DNA of 64,000 bases from Candidatus Enterococcus ferrettii (GCF_017377655.1 NZ_JAFREL010000016.1:1-64000); one strand, 5' to 3'; numbered from the stretch's first letter, positions 42,753-51,929 are shown. Notes: generated by a model from the sequence alone, not told the origin. A program made the numbers and translations.

Positions 42753-43532
42753 ATGAAAATTGGTTTTTTTGGTGCTGGTCATATGGGCAGCGCAATGATT
42801 CAAGGTTTAATCGCTTCAGGGAAGATTCCCGCGCAAGATATTTTAGTTAAAGGGGGCCGGAGTCAAACAGCGAAGAAACGGCAGAAAGAATTAGGCTTTA
42901 CTTTGATTGATCAATTAGAGGAATTAACTGAAGCTTCTTTATTAATCGTTGCAGTGAATCCTGCTGGGGTCCTGCCGATTATCCAGTCTTTACCTGCTGC
43001 TGTTACGGATAAGAAAATTCCATTGGTTTCAGTAGCGGCTGGGGTTGATATTGCAGAAATGACTGAGGTCTTAGGATCAGATTATCCCTTGGCTCACTGT
43101 ATTCCCAACACTCCTGTGTCAGTAAATGAAGGGGTCTTAGGCATCTCCTATAGCGAACAATTAAGTGCTGCTGACAAAGAAATAATTGATCAAAGCTTGC
43201 AGCTGCTAGGATCACTAATTGAAATTGATGAGCCATTGTTAGGTATTGTAGGTTCTGTGGCTGGTTGCGGACCGGCATTTGTCGACCTGTTTATTGAAGC
43301 ATTGTCTGATGCCGGCGTTTTTTACGGTCTAAATCGTGAACTTTCTTATCAAATTGTCGAACAAATGATTAAGGGAGCTGCCGAGTTGGCTCTCCAATCC
43401 AAAAAGCATCCCGGTGAATTAAAAGATGGTGTCGCAACTCCCGGCGGTACAACAATCAAAGGTGTTGTCGCTCTAGAGAAACACGGCTTTCGCAATGCAG
43501 TGATTGAAGGCGTTAAAGGAACCATGGAGTAA
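42753..43532 (+). CDS. proC: Pyrroline-5-carboxylate reductase
   Basis: Protein of 259 residues from the ATG at 42753 (site GGAGG). The N-terminal Rossmann motif GFFGAGHMGSAMIQGL, the middle HCIPNTPVSVNEGV and the C-terminal signature ELKDGVATPGGTTIKGVVALE identify ProC, which makes proline from pyrroline-5-carboxylate with NAD(P)H. proA and proB are not in the window. The gene is monocistronic. Confidence 0.95.
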   Translation: MKIGFFGAGHMGSAMIQGLIASGKIPAQDILVKGGRSQTAKKRQKELGFTLIDQLEELTEASLLIVAVNPAGVLPIIQSLPAAVTDKKIPLVSVAAGVDIAEMTEVLGSDYPLAHCIPNTPVSVNEGVLGISYSEQLSAADKEIIDQSLQLLGSLIEIDEPLLGIVGSVAGCGPAFVDLFIEALSDAGVFYGLNRELSYQIVEQMIKGAAELALQSKKHPGELKDGVATPGGTTIKGVVALEKHGFRNAVIEGVKGTME

Positions 43533-43565
43533 AAAACTCAAGAAATATTTGCATAAAATGATACA

Positions 43566-43638
43566 AACCGAACGCCCCTTCGGCTAAACCCCTCTGTTTC
43601 AAAGGAGTTATCGCTAAAGGTCGTTCGGTTATTTTTTT
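43566..43638 (+). terminator. Long terminator of proC
   Basis: Outer stem AACCGAACG/CGTTCGGTT with an inner branch around CCCCTC...GGAG, then ATTTTTTT. It runs up to the convergent epimerase gene at 43637 and may also stop that transcript. Confidence 0.8.
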
Positions 43639-44308
43639 AAACTGTGGCACTTGCTAAATGGTCATTTAGCATTGCGACAGCTTTTTTAATGTCTGAATCT
43701 AAGCTGAACAAACCACTGGAACCAATAATCAAAATATCCGCTCCCGCATCCAGCATGGTTTGATAAGTTTTCTCGTTGCAAGAACCGTCGATTTGAATTA
43801 AAAATGATTGATTATTTTCCTCTCGATAATTCTTCAGCCAACGAACCTTATTCAAACTCTCTACAATAAATTTCTGACCGGCAAATCCAGGATCTACTGT
43901 CATTACCGTTACAATATCAATTAAATGCAAATAGTCTAAAATTAACTCCATAGGTGATTCTGGGTTTAGGACAACGCCCATTTTTTTACCTTGAGATTTA
44001 ATTGCTTGGCTTACCCGAAACGCATGTCCATTTAAATGTTCGGCATGAATACTGATTACTTCCACCCCTAGATCTAATAGTGGTTCTACATATTCGACTG
44101 GATTTGTTACCATTAAATGCGCATCCAACGGAACATCAGTATGGGCTTGTAATTGTTGGATAAACCATGGTGATAAAGTCATATTGTTTACGTAGTGTCC
44201 ATCCATGATATCAATGTGGTAATAGTCCATCACCGTATTCAAGTAGGTAATTTGTTCACTGAATTTGCCTAAGTCCATACACATCAGTGAAGGTGATAAT
44301 TGTACCAT
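43637..44308 (-). CDS. Ribulose-phosphate 3-epimerase family protein (AlsE-like)
   Basis: TIM-barrel epimerase of 223 residues, closer to AlsE (D-allulose-6-phosphate 3-epimerase) than to Rpe: it shares LSPSLMCMDL at the start, YHIDIMDGHYV with metal ligands, LDAHLMVTNP, TVMTVDPGFAGQKFI and the catalytic Asp in IQIDGSCNEKTY. AlsE turns allulose-6-phosphate into fructose-6-phosphate. It is the last gene of the sigma-54-controlled PTS operon and would deliver the product to glycolysis. Exact substrate is inferred. Confidence 0.87.
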   Translation of the reverse strand: MVQLSPSLMCMDLGKFSEQITYLNTVMDYYHIDIMDGHYVNNMTLSPWFIQQLQAHTDVPLDAHLMVTNPVEYVEPLLDLGVEVISIHAEHLNGHAFRVSQAIKSQGKKMGVVLNPESPMELILDYLHLIDIVTVMTVDPGFAGQKFIVESLNKVRWLKNYREENNQSFLIQIDGSCNEKTYQTMLDAGADILIIGSSGLFSLDSDIKKAVAMLNDHLASATV

Positions 44309-44324
44309 TCGCGTTCCTCCTTAA

Positions 44325-45062
44325 TTAGTTAACCGATTGTCCACCATCAACAACCATTTCAGCACCGGTCATAAAGCGTGAACCCTCTGTAGCCAAGAAG
44401 ACTACTGCGTCGGCAACTTCTTCAGCAGTACTGATTCGGTTGTACAACGGAATGCGCTGTCCCATTTCTTCCATTGTGCGATCGGTCGCTTGAGCAGCAT
44501 GTTCTGCCATTTGTGTTTTGATATAGGCGGGATGAACAGAATTTACCCGAATACCTCGCGGCGCTAATTCGATTGCGGCAGCTTTAGTTAGTGAAGCCAC
44601 GGCTCCCTTGGAAGCTGCATAAGCAATGCGGTTTTTAGACCCCAAGAAAGAGGCGATTGACGCTGTATTAATGACACTGCTGCCTTCACTTAATAAGGGA
44701 AGCATTTCCTTAATTCCTAAAAACATACTTAACGTGTTCACCGCCATGGTCTTCTCCCAAAGCTCAACAGTTGTATCCTCAATCGTGTCTATTTTAAAAA
44801 TTCCAGCATTGTTAAATAAAACATCTAATTTCTCGAATTTTTCCTGAATAGTTGCTGCCGCTTTCTTCCAAGCAGCTTCTTCCGTAACATCAAAACACAT
44901 TGGATAAACACTGTCGGTACCGTATGCTTCTGCTAAGACATCCAATCGTTCTTGATTATTGTCGTTAACAAATACCATAAAATTTTGATCAACTAATTTT
45001 TCTACCACAGCCCGACCTAAGCCGCCAGCTGCTCCAGTAATCATTGCTGCTTTCTTTTTCAA
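44325..45062 (-). CDS. SDR family oxidoreductase of the PTS operon
   Basis: Short-chain dehydrogenase of 245 residues: GAAGGLGRAV near the N-terminus, LFNNAG, the catalytic Ser in VINTASIAS, YAASK and the end MVVDGGQS. FVNDNNQERL after the second strand favours NAD. Within the operon it probably oxidises or reduces a ketose or hexitol phosphate produced by the PTS. It follows the SIS gene after 11 nt. Confidence 0.9.
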   Translation of the reverse strand: MKKKAAMITGAAGGLGRAVVEKLVDQNFMVFVNDNNQERLDVLAEAYGTDSVYPMCFDVTEEAAWKKAAATIQEKFEKLDVLFNNAGIFKIDTIEDTTVELWEKTMAVNTLSMFLGIKEMLPLLSEGSSVINTASIASFLGSKNRIAYAASKGAVASLTKAAAIELAPRGIRVNSVHPAYIKTQMAEHAAQATDRTMEEMGQRIPLYNRISTAEEVADAVVFLATEGSRFMTGAEMVVDGGQSVN

Positions 45063-45073
45063 AACATTTCCCT

Positions 45074-45628
45074 CTATTCTAAATTTGCAAGATTGGCTTT
45101 CAGCTCTTCAAAGCTTATTCCTTTTTCTTCCATCAATTGCAAGGTCAAAACATCATGGAACAATAGCAGAGCTTGCTCGAACACAGTAGTCATAGGTTGA
45201 ATAGATGTAAAAACCCGCGAACTTTTCGATGGGCTCTCAAATTGAACAATGACGTCCGCCAATTGAGCAATAGAGCTTGTTGAATTGGAAGTTAAATGAA
45301 CAATACGAGCATCAAAGCCTTTAGCTTTTTTGGCAATTTCTAAAGGAATCACTGATTCCCCTGAACCGCTCCCTACTACTAACAAATCATTCCTAGTAAT
45401 CGGCGGCTCATTCAAATCTCCAACCATGTGACAGTGAATGCCCAAATGCGTCAAACGTTTTACGGCGGCTTCCAACGCTAGCCTCACACGTCCGACACCG
45501 ATAAAGAAAACTTGTTCTGCTTGCAAAAGCTCCACTGCATAACTAGTTATCTGTTCCTGAGAAACTTTGCCTAACAATTGACCCAATTCTTTCATCACTG
45601 CTTGAGTATTTTCATAATATGTCTTCAT
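45074..45628 (-). CDS. 6-phospho-3-hexuloisomerase-like SIS protein
   Basis: Single SIS-domain protein of 184 residues that resembles B. subtilis HxlB along its whole length: FFIGVGRVRLALEA, RLTHLGIHCHMVGD, the phosphate loop VVGSGSGES, and the C-terminal IQPMTTVFEQALLLFHDVL ending in ANLE. HxlB isomerises arabino-3-hexulose-6-phosphate to fructose-6-phosphate in the ribulose monophosphate pathway, normally beside hexulose-6-phosphate synthase. No synthase gene is here; the partner is a PTS. The gene overlaps the dehydrogenase gene by 14 nt. Confidence 0.87.
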   Translation of the reverse strand: MKTYYENTQAVMKELGQLLGKVSQEQITSYAVELLQAEQVFFIGVGRVRLALEAAVKRLTHLGIHCHMVGDLNEPPITRNDLLVVGSGSGESVIPLEIAKKAKGFDARIVHLTSNSTSSIAQLADVIVQFESPSKSSRVFTSIQPMTTVFEQALLLFHDVLTLQLMEEKGISFEELKANLANLE

Positions 45629-46664
45629 GCAGCATCAACACCTTGTTGTAGAATTCTTTTTTCTCGTGAACCATATTAAATGCCTCGATCAATTCCTCGA
45701 TTGCTACTTTATGAGTAATTAATGGTTCTAAATTCAAGGTTCCAGTCGCAATGGCTTGCGCAGTTACCTGCCACTCATTTTTAGGAATTTTATCGTAAAT
45801 ACTATTAAACATGCCGACAATCGTCCCTTCCTTGCGCATGAACTGGTCATAAGTCTTCTGTTTCAGCATCATGTCAGAGTGAGGATTGCCCAGCAATACT
45901 ACCCGACCAAACGCCCGAATCGACTGGACACATTGATCAAAGGCTGCACTGGAGCCGGTTGCCTCCACTGCCACATCAGCCAGCTTTCCATCTAAGGTTT
46001 GTTGAATGAACTCTTCGATTGGAATTTCCCCGCTGTTGCAAACAAACTCAAAGCCTAGCTTTTTGGCAAAATCAACTTTTGTCTGATCAATGTCAACTAG
46101 TAAAACCTTGGCCGCCCCATTGATCTTAGCCCACTGCGCTACCATCACTCCAATTGGTCCAGCACCGAAAACAACAATTGAATCTCCTAGTGTTAATTGT
46201 GCCTTATTGATAACATGCTGGGCAACTGTAGCCGGCTCTACCATAGCCCCTTCCTCAAAGCTTACATGATCTTCCAATAGAACCAAATTGAATAACGGAA
46301 CAGCTAAATATTCTTCAAAACCACCATCGGTTCGTGAACCAAAATAATTATAATTTGTACATTGGGCATAATTTCCTGATCGACAAAATTCGCATTCGTT
46401 ACAGGGCAGTAACGGAAAAACGGCAGCTTTTTTACCTAGATAGTTTTCCGGAACCTCCTTACCCAAAGCAACAATTTCCCCCGAAAACTCATGACCTAAA
46501 ACCGTTGGAAAATGATAAGATCCTGTAACAAAGGTTCGCGGAATATCCGACCCGCAAATACCGCAAGCCATGATTTTTAACAGCACCTCGCCTTTTTTCG
46601 GCGAGGGCTTTTCTTTTTCTACTAATGTTAAGTAACCAATTGAGACTAATTCAACTGCCTTCAT
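45612..46664 (-). CDS. Zinc-dependent polyol/sugar-phosphate dehydrogenase
   Basis: Medium-chain dehydrogenase of 350 residues from the ATG at 46664 (site GGAGG). Catalytic zinc motif CGICGSD, GHEFSG, the structural-zinc cysteines in CNECEFCRSGNYAQC, and NAD motif GAGPIGVM are present. It resembles GatD (galactitol-1-phosphate dehydrogenase) and sorbitol dehydrogenase. It is the first catabolic gene after the PTS genes (12-nt gap after IID), so a phosphorylated sugar or hexitol is the likely substrate. Confidence 0.9.
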   Translation of the reverse strand: MKAVELVSIGYLTLVEKEKPSPKKGEVLLKIMACGICGSDIPRTFVTGSYHFPTVLGHEFSGEIVALGKEVPENYLGKKAAVFPLLPCNECEFCRSGNYAQCTNYNYFGSRTDGGFEEYLAVPLFNLVLLEDHVSFEEGAMVEPATVAQHVINKAQLTLGDSIVVFGAGPIGVMVAQWAKINGAAKVLLVDIDQTKVDFAKKLGFEFVCNSGEIPIEEFIQQTLDGKLADVAVEATGSSAAFDQCVQSIRAFGRVVLLGNPHSDMMLKQKTYDQFMRKEGTIVGMFNSIYDKIPKNEWQVTAQAIATGTLNLEPLITHKVAIEELIEAFNMVHEKKEFYNKVLMLHEDIL

Positions 46665-46676
46665 CAAGTCCTCCCT

Positions 46677-47507
46677 CTAGCCTTTAGGAACTCCCAGCAC
46701 ACCAAGGTAAGCCAACGTAATTCCTAAGACAAAAATGATTAGAATAATCAAATTGATGTTCACTTTCTTACGAACCAGCCAATACACCAGCATAGTTATC
46801 CCTAAAGGCACCAAGCCTGGCATCAAGGCATTTATTACCTGTTCTTGAACATTCAGCTCCACCCCTTTGATATCTAAGATCAATGGAATCTCCACATTTA
46901 CTCGCGAAGCAGTCATACAACCGACTACCATCAAACCGATCATACTGAAAATTTCTGTTAGACGAGCAATAGTTCCTTCCCGCAGCATAGTTAAAATAAA
47001 CGATTTCCCTTTTTGATAACCCAATCGGTACATATTCCAACCGAAACCAATTAAACATGCTTTATAGGCAATCTCAAAAAAGATTGGTCCTACATAGCTG
47101 CCGTCAATCGCCAATGAGCAGGCAATCCCTGCTAGTATCGGGTAAACAATCCCCTGACTGACTGTGTCTCCAATCCCAGCGATCGGTCCCATCAATCCCG
47201 TGCGAAGGGAGTTGATTGTTTCATCTGTGATGTCTTCGGCACCATTAGCTCTTTGTTCCTCCATCGCTGCAGCTACACCCGGAATCATGGTTCCTATAAA
47301 AGAAGGCTCCGTATTGTAAAAAACAAAATACTTTTTCAATTCCTTTACTTGTCTTTCCTTGTCATCAGGATACAGCTTGCGAATTACCGGAACCATGGCA
47401 TTGGCTTGACCTAAAGCCTGCAATCGTTCATAGTTATAGGCGGTTTCACTAGAATAGGTTAAGGCCCAATTCTTTAACATCTCTTTTTTAGTTAATTTTA
47501 CTTCCAT
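46677..47507 (-). CDS. PTS mannose-family IID component
   Basis: Protein of 276 residues of the EIID Man/Sor/Fru family: a soluble N-terminal half with ALTYSSETAYNYERLQALG and FFNTEP-like FVFYNTEPSFIGT, MRTGLMGPIAGIGDT-type SLRTGLMGPIAGIGDT, and hydrophobic segments toward the C-terminus. With IIC it forms the membrane channel. It starts directly after the IIC stop codon. Confidence 0.93.
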   Translation of the reverse strand: MEVKLTKKEMLKNWALTYSSETAYNYERLQALGQANAMVPVIRKLYPDDKERQVKELKKYFVFYNTEPSFIGTMIPGVAAAMEEQRANGAEDITDETINSLRTGLMGPIAGIGDTVSQGIVYPILAGIACSLAIDGSYVGPIFFEIAYKACLIGFGWNMYRLGYQKGKSFILTMLREGTIARLTEIFSMIGLMVVGCMTASRVNVEIPLILDIKGVELNVQEQVINALMPGLVPLGITMLVYWLVRKKVNINLIILIIFVLGITLAYLGVLGVPKG

Positions 47508-48266
47508 CTATGATTGCTCCTTTCCAGCTGGTTTCATATCCAAGAAACCGGTGTTGTAGAATACAAAGCCAAGAATTGCAGCAATTGCAGTGATTGCCAT
47601 AACATCCAATTTCAAATAAACGGCTAAAACAAATCCTAAAAAGAAGAAAGGCATGATTTTTTTGTTTCCCATGAAGCTGATCAACATAGCAATCCCTAAT
47701 GCTGGCATAATTGCCCCAACTACCTGCATTGCTGTAACAAAAGAATCAGGAATCATATTCAATAAATTCTGCATCGGTTCAGCACCAAAATAAACTAAGA
47801 TGAAAGCTGGAATTCCAGTAATCACAAAATTCAAAATTCCTGAAGGAACATAATTCATCATTCGCATGGCACGAATGTTGCCATTGTCTAAAAATTTCTC
47901 TGCTTGGTGAACCCATAATGCATTGATAGACATTGTTAGCTGGAAGGTCAAAATTCCGAACAAGCTAAATGGAACAGCGAAAGTTACTGCCAAGCTTGGA
48001 TCTGCACCAGACAAAATAGTCATTGCTGTACCAAATACTGCCGCCACCGGCAAGTTTCCTGGCATCGTTCCTCCTGCGGTAATCCAGCCCAGATAAGCCA
48101 AGTTAATGTATGCTGCCGCCTGCATCCCTACTAGTGGCTCTCCCATTGCCAAAGCTACCAAGAAACCAGACCAAATGGGATAAAGCCACGATCGAGTGAT
48201 CAAGTGACTAGGCCACCAGTTACAAACTGTCGAAATAATGGCAACTAAAATTGCAGATATTAACAT
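47508..48266 (-). CDS. PTS mannose-family IIC component
   Basis: Membrane protein of 252 residues with about eight hydrophobic segments. It has the EIIC Man-family pattern: SWLYPIWSGFLVALAMGEPLVGMQAAAYINLAYLG in pieces near the N-terminus and GTMPGNLPVAAVFGTA. It forms the translocation part together with IID. Confidence 0.93.
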   Translation of the reverse strand: MLISAILVAIISTVCNWWPSHLITRSWLYPIWSGFLVALAMGEPLVGMQAAAYINLAYLGWITAGGTMPGNLPVAAVFGTAMTILSGADPSLAVTFAVPFSLFGILTFQLTMSINALWVHQAEKFLDNGNIRAMRMMNYVPSGILNFVITGIPAFILVYFGAEPMQNLLNMIPDSFVTAMQVVGAIMPALGIAMLISFMGNKKIMPFFFLGFVLAVYLKLDVMAITAIAAILGFVFYNTGFLDMKPAGKEQS

Positions 48267-48299
48267 TTTTTCTCCTCCTTTTTTTGCTGCTGGAAATTT

Positions 48300-48776
48300 T
48301 TAAAGATATTTAGAAAGGTCCGTTTCCTTCTGATCAGGGATAATATGAATCATCACTGGAATATTGCGATCGATCATCCGTTTGAATACCGCCCGTTCCT
48401 CATCTGATGCTGAGATATTTTTATACAAGACACGTCTTTCTGCTTTTGCTCCCATACCACCAACAATTAACTTATCAATTGCTATACCATTTTCTAGCAG
48501 TTTTTCAATCACAGCTGGCCCTTTGACTAAAATGATCAAGCGCTTGTTCTCATCCCCTTGCTGATTTAAAAAAACTACTGCATCCTCAAACCCCTGCACA
48601 ACGATGTCAATTCCATTTGGAGCAGACATTTTTAATACTTCTCGCATAAATTCATCTTTGGCAACGTCATCATCAATAATCAATATTTGATTCGCTCTTG
48701 TTTTCTTAACCCACGCAGTCATCACCTGGCCGTGGATCAAGCGGTCATCAATTCTGGTTAGTACAATTTCACTCAT
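48300..48776 (-). CDS. PTS mannose-family IIB component
   Basis: Protein of 158 residues from the ATG at 48776 (site GGAAGGA); an in-frame upstream start would overlap IIA by a further 99 nt. The phosphorylated His is His15 in RIDDRLIHGQVM. It passes phosphate from IIA to the incoming sugar. The gene overlaps the end of IIA by 8 nt. Confidence 0.93.
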   Translation of the reverse strand: MSEIVLTRIDDRLIHGQVMTAWVKKTRANQILIIDDDVAKDEFMREVLKMSAPNGIDIVVQGFEDAVVFLNQQGDENKRLIILVKGPAVIEKLLENGIAIDKLIVGGMGAKAERRVLYKNISASDEERAVFKRMIDRNIPVMIHIIPDQKETDLSKYL

Positions 48777-49194
48777 GTTGTTCCTTCCTTCCCATTGTCT
48801 CAAATAATTCCTTAATACCCTCTTTACCCACAGTTTGAATATATTGAGCCAGCTGATCCAGCTCCATTGTTTCACGACTGCAAATTGCTTCGATCACCAT
48901 CGGTAAATTTACGCCCGTCACTGAACGATAATTTACCTTCCCTTTTAACAGATGATAATTTTGTGCAGTCACGTTGTAGGGACTTGCTCCGAAGATGTCG
49001 CAAAAAACTAAAACACCTTCTCCCTGATCCAATGCCTGCATTTTTTCAGCCGCTGCATCCTTGAATGCTTCAATACTTGTTTCATGAAATAAGCCCAATG
49101 AATCAATATTTTCTGCTTTTCCTGAAATCAACTCAGCTGCTGACAAATAGCCTTTTGCCAGTTCACCATGAGTAAGTATCAATAATCCAATCAT
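48769..49194 (-). CDS. PTS mannose-family IIA component
   Basis: Protein of 141 residues of the EIIA Man type, active His9 in LLILTHGELAKG, with the conserved VFCDIFGASPYN. It is the first gene of the operon, with a strong ribosome site (GAGGAGGTG) about 27 nt after the sigma-54 promoter. It takes phosphate from HPr. Confidence 0.93.
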   Translation of the reverse strand: MIGLLILTHGELAKGYLSAAELISGKAENIDSLGLFHETSIEAFKDAAAEKMQALDQGEGVLVFCDIFGASPYNVTAQNYHLLKGKVNYRSVTGVNLPMVIEAICSRETMELDQLAQYIQTVGKEGIKELFETMGRKEQHE

Positions 49195-49220
49195 CCTTTC
49201 ACCTCCTCACCTCTCTATAA

Positions 49221-49236
49221 AGCAAGCCCTGTGCCA
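49221..49236 (-). promoter_or_regulatory. Sigma-54 (-24/-12) promoter of the PTS operon
   Basis: TGGCAC-AGGGC-TTGCT on the minus strand, an exact match to the consensus TGGCACN5TTGCW. Placement 27 nt before the first gene and a LevR-type activator next door support it strongly. Confidence 0.92.
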
Positions 49237-49252
49237 ACTTTGTGAACTGCCT

Positions 49253-49301
49253 AAAAAGAGCCGCAAAACAACCTTTTACTTAATTGGTTGTCTTGTGACT
49301 C
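49253..49301 (-). terminator. Terminator of levR
   Basis: A 16-bp stem with a few G-T or mismatched pairs (GAGTCACAAGACAACC / GGTTGTTTTGCGGCTC), 12-nt loop, then TTTTT. It insulates the PTS operon from levR transcription. Confidence 0.85.
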
Positions 49302-49327
49302 TCACTTAATTCGTCTTTTTGCTTCAT

Positions 49328-49378
49328 GTGTGCTGCACTGTTTGGTTAGTGTGCTGTCAATTATTCACTTGTGTGCTG
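49328..49378 (-). promoter_or_regulatory. Three direct repeats, probable LevR activator sites
   Basis: GTGTGCTG (plus-strand reading) at 49328, 49349 and 49371, spaced 21 and 22 nt, two helical turns, so all face the same side of DNA. They lie about 95-145 nt upstream of the -24 box, the usual distance for sigma-54 enhancers. The last copy abuts the levR stop codon. Confidence 0.8.
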
Positions 49379-51904
49379 TTAAACTGTCATTCCAGAATTT
49401 ACTTCAATCAACTCCATCAAAAAGCTGACTTCACTTTCTTCAATTGAAATCGCAAACCGATTCTCAATCGGTATGAGCATTTCCCGTAAATAGGCGTGCA
49501 GGGCGGGGTTCTGTTGAATAATTTGCTTTGTTTCCTCTCGTAAAAACTGTTCTTTGCGAATCGCTCGCTCCAGCATACTGCTCGTGTGAAATAAAAACTT
49601 AATCCAGAAATCTTCATAATGATTAATCTGGTATTGTTCACAAATTTGCTTCGCCTCTACCTCTAACAAATCATAAATAGTGGCTCCATCTAAGAAAATT
49701 AGGCTTTCTTCCAAAATACAAATGATCTTACCTCGACGATCCTCTTCAAAAATTTCACTGCCTTCCTCCAAATTCTTCTCCTGAAATTCTTGCACACTAT
49801 TTCCGATATAGCCGCTCTGCTCAACAATATCTTCAGCCAATTTTCTCAAGGTCATTTTGGGCAGTAGTGATTTTCTTGTTGCCTCAATTGCCATAGGCGT
49901 CGTAACCATCTTTATCGTTTCAGTTGTAATTCCGGTCTTTTTAGTAATAATATCGCCAAACATATTCAAAGAGCCCATGTCACTAAGAATGACTACACCT
50001 TTACCTTGATCAATCTTTTGAACAATCCCTGTTGCTTTTTCCAAGGTTTCACCCACAGATTGAGAAAGTGGCATGTTGAGACCTACTGCGTGTTCAACAT
50101 TCAATAGCTGATTAGCCGTTGCCGCAAAATCTGTCGCAGCAGCATTGCCATGAGTTAAGATCAGCACGCCTATTTTTTTCTCCGTGTATTTCTCATTCAT
50201 CGCCTTCAAATATAGCGAGATAAAATATTTTTCACTTTCAGGCAGTTCAACCTCCAGCTGTTTGGAAATTTCTTTGCAAATATGCTCAGCTACCTCCAGC
50301 TCCTTTTCTAGCTCAAAATCATTTTGACGTTTGTGCTCCAGAAACGAATTGTCCCGAAATGAATAGCCTTCAGAAATTTTTTCGATTAACGTATCCAAAT
50401 GCAATGCCAAACTTTTAATATTACTTTCGTCCAGATGATAGTGATTGACCTGTGCGATTTTTTTCAAAATATTAACAGTGACCTCATAATTTTTTCGTGA
50501 AACTATTTTAAAAATAGGCTGCTGACGATTTTGCTGCTTTTCCGCCAGTTCTTGAGTCTTGCCATGAATAATCGTTTTTAGAGGCGACAGCGAACCCTTC
50601 CCTTCCAGATAACGTTGATATGTTTCTAGAACATCGTGAGAAACACTCTCTTCCTCATCCACTAATAAAAACGGATTTGTATTCTTTTCCTGCTGCGGCG
50701 TAAATACTAGTTCATCAATTTTTAACAGCTTCAACTTTTCCCGCATTTGCTGATCATTCATTTCATTAGAATGAGCATAGTAAAACTGATCAATTAAATA
50801 GGTAGACAGATGGGAAAGCTTCACCTGAACGATCTCTTGTTGGTTGGAAATGCTGTCAACTAAGGCATTGGCACACAATAATTGCACATCATTTTTAATC
50901 TGTCCAATATTTCCAACCGGATCATATTGTAAAAAGAAACGAACCACATCTTCATTGACCTGCAGTTTTCGATTAATTTTCTTGGATTCCTGCTCGAAGC
51001 AGAAATAAATCAGTTTGATTTTTTCTGTTAGTCCTCGTTCCTTCACACTAGGCATATTAATGGTTAAAGGAATTCGCCGTAAAAAGGTTGCCAAAATTGT
51101 TCCTTGAATTTCTTCCGTCGTCGCCCCAATTATTAATACCTGGACCCTGCGCGGCTGTGTTGATTCTCCTAAACGATAATATTCCCCTCGATCCATGATA
51201 GAAAAAAGCATTTCCTGCCCTTCTGGCGGCAGGCGATGAATTTCATCCAGAAACAAGATCCCCTGATCTGCTGTCTCAATCAAACCTGCCTTATCAGTCT
51301 CTGCACCAGTAAAAGCCTGCTTCACATGGCCAAACAAATGATCCAGCAGCAAATGCGGATTATTGGAATAATCCGCACAATTAAACACTACATAGGGTGC
51401 ATTTTCAGTTAAGGTTCCTACCCGCTCAGCATATTGGTACATAAAACGAGCAAACGTGGTTTTTCCTGATCCAGAAGGCCCGGTCAAAAGAGTATGCAAT
51501 CCGTTAGGTGGATAGAGCAATGCTGCTTTTGCCTGTCGAATGGCATTTTCTAACGAACCATCGTAGCCAATTAACTCAGTAAACGGATAATCAACCGGCA
51601 AGCTTCCTTCCTCTGACAAAAGCTGCTCACTCAACTCATTAAAATCAAGCACCTCGTCGGTTATAAATTTATGTCCAATTGCTTCCTCCACCAGCTCTTT
51701 AGAAAGAAAATGAACAGGGCGACCAGAAAATTTCAAAACCTTTCCTTCCTCAGCCAACCTGTTCAAATCACGACTAACGTTATAGCGTGCAATATGTAAT
51801 TCTTCAGAGATTTGTGTAGAATCTAGCTTAAGGTCTTTTTCTCCTGCAACAAATTTCCCGGTTTGTTCAGTAATAAAATCAAAAATCAGTTCCTTTCTCC
51901 CCAT
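49379..51904 (-). CDS. levR: LevR-type sigma-54-dependent activator
   Basis: Regulator of 841 residues from the ATG at 51904 (site AAGGGGG). Order of domains: N-terminal winged helix (about 1-65), AAA+ domain with Walker A GPSGSGKT (142-149) and the sigma-54 contact loop as QAFTGA (196-201), a first PRD (about 455-550), an EIIA-Man-like domain beginning GVLILTHGNAAATDF, and a C-terminal truncated PRD (about 735-841). PRD and EIIA phosphorylation by HPr and the cognate EII would tune its activity. It sits just upstream of the operon it should control. Confidence 0.93.
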   Translation of the reverse strand: MGRKELIFDFITEQTGKFVAGEKDLKLDSTQISEELHIARYNVSRDLNRLAEEGKVLKFSGRPVHFLSKELVEEAIGHKFITDEVLDFNELSEQLLSEEGSLPVDYPFTELIGYDGSLENAIRQAKAALLYPPNGLHTLLTGPSGSGKTTFARFMYQYAERVGTLTENAPYVVFNCADYSNNPHLLLDHLFGHVKQAFTGAETDKAGLIETADQGILFLDEIHRLPPEGQEMLFSIMDRGEYYRLGESTQPRRVQVLIIGATTEEIQGTILATFLRRIPLTINMPSVKERGLTEKIKLIYFCFEQESKKINRKLQVNEDVVRFFLQYDPVGNIGQIKNDVQLLCANALVDSISNQQEIVQVKLSHLSTYLIDQFYYAHSNEMNDQQMREKLKLLKIDELVFTPQQEKNTNPFLLVDEEESVSHDVLETYQRYLEGKGSLSPLKTIIHGKTQELAEKQQNRQQPIFKIVSRKNYEVTVNILKKIAQVNHYHLDESNIKSLALHLDTLIEKISEGYSFRDNSFLEHKRQNDFELEKELEVAEHICKEISKQLEVELPESEKYFISLYLKAMNEKYTEKKIGVLILTHGNAAATDFAATANQLLNVEHAVGLNMPLSQSVGETLEKATGIVQKIDQGKGVVILSDMGSLNMFGDIITKKTGITTETIKMVTTPMAIEATRKSLLPKMTLRKLAEDIVEQSGYIGNSVQEFQEKNLEEGSEIFEEDRRGKIICILEESLIFLDGATIYDLLEVEAKQICEQYQINHYEDFWIKFLFHTSSMLERAIRKEQFLREETKQIIQQNPALHAYLREMLIPIENRFAISIEESEVSFLMELIEVNSGMTV

Positions 51905-51929
51905 AAAGCAACCCCCTTTTATTACCCAC

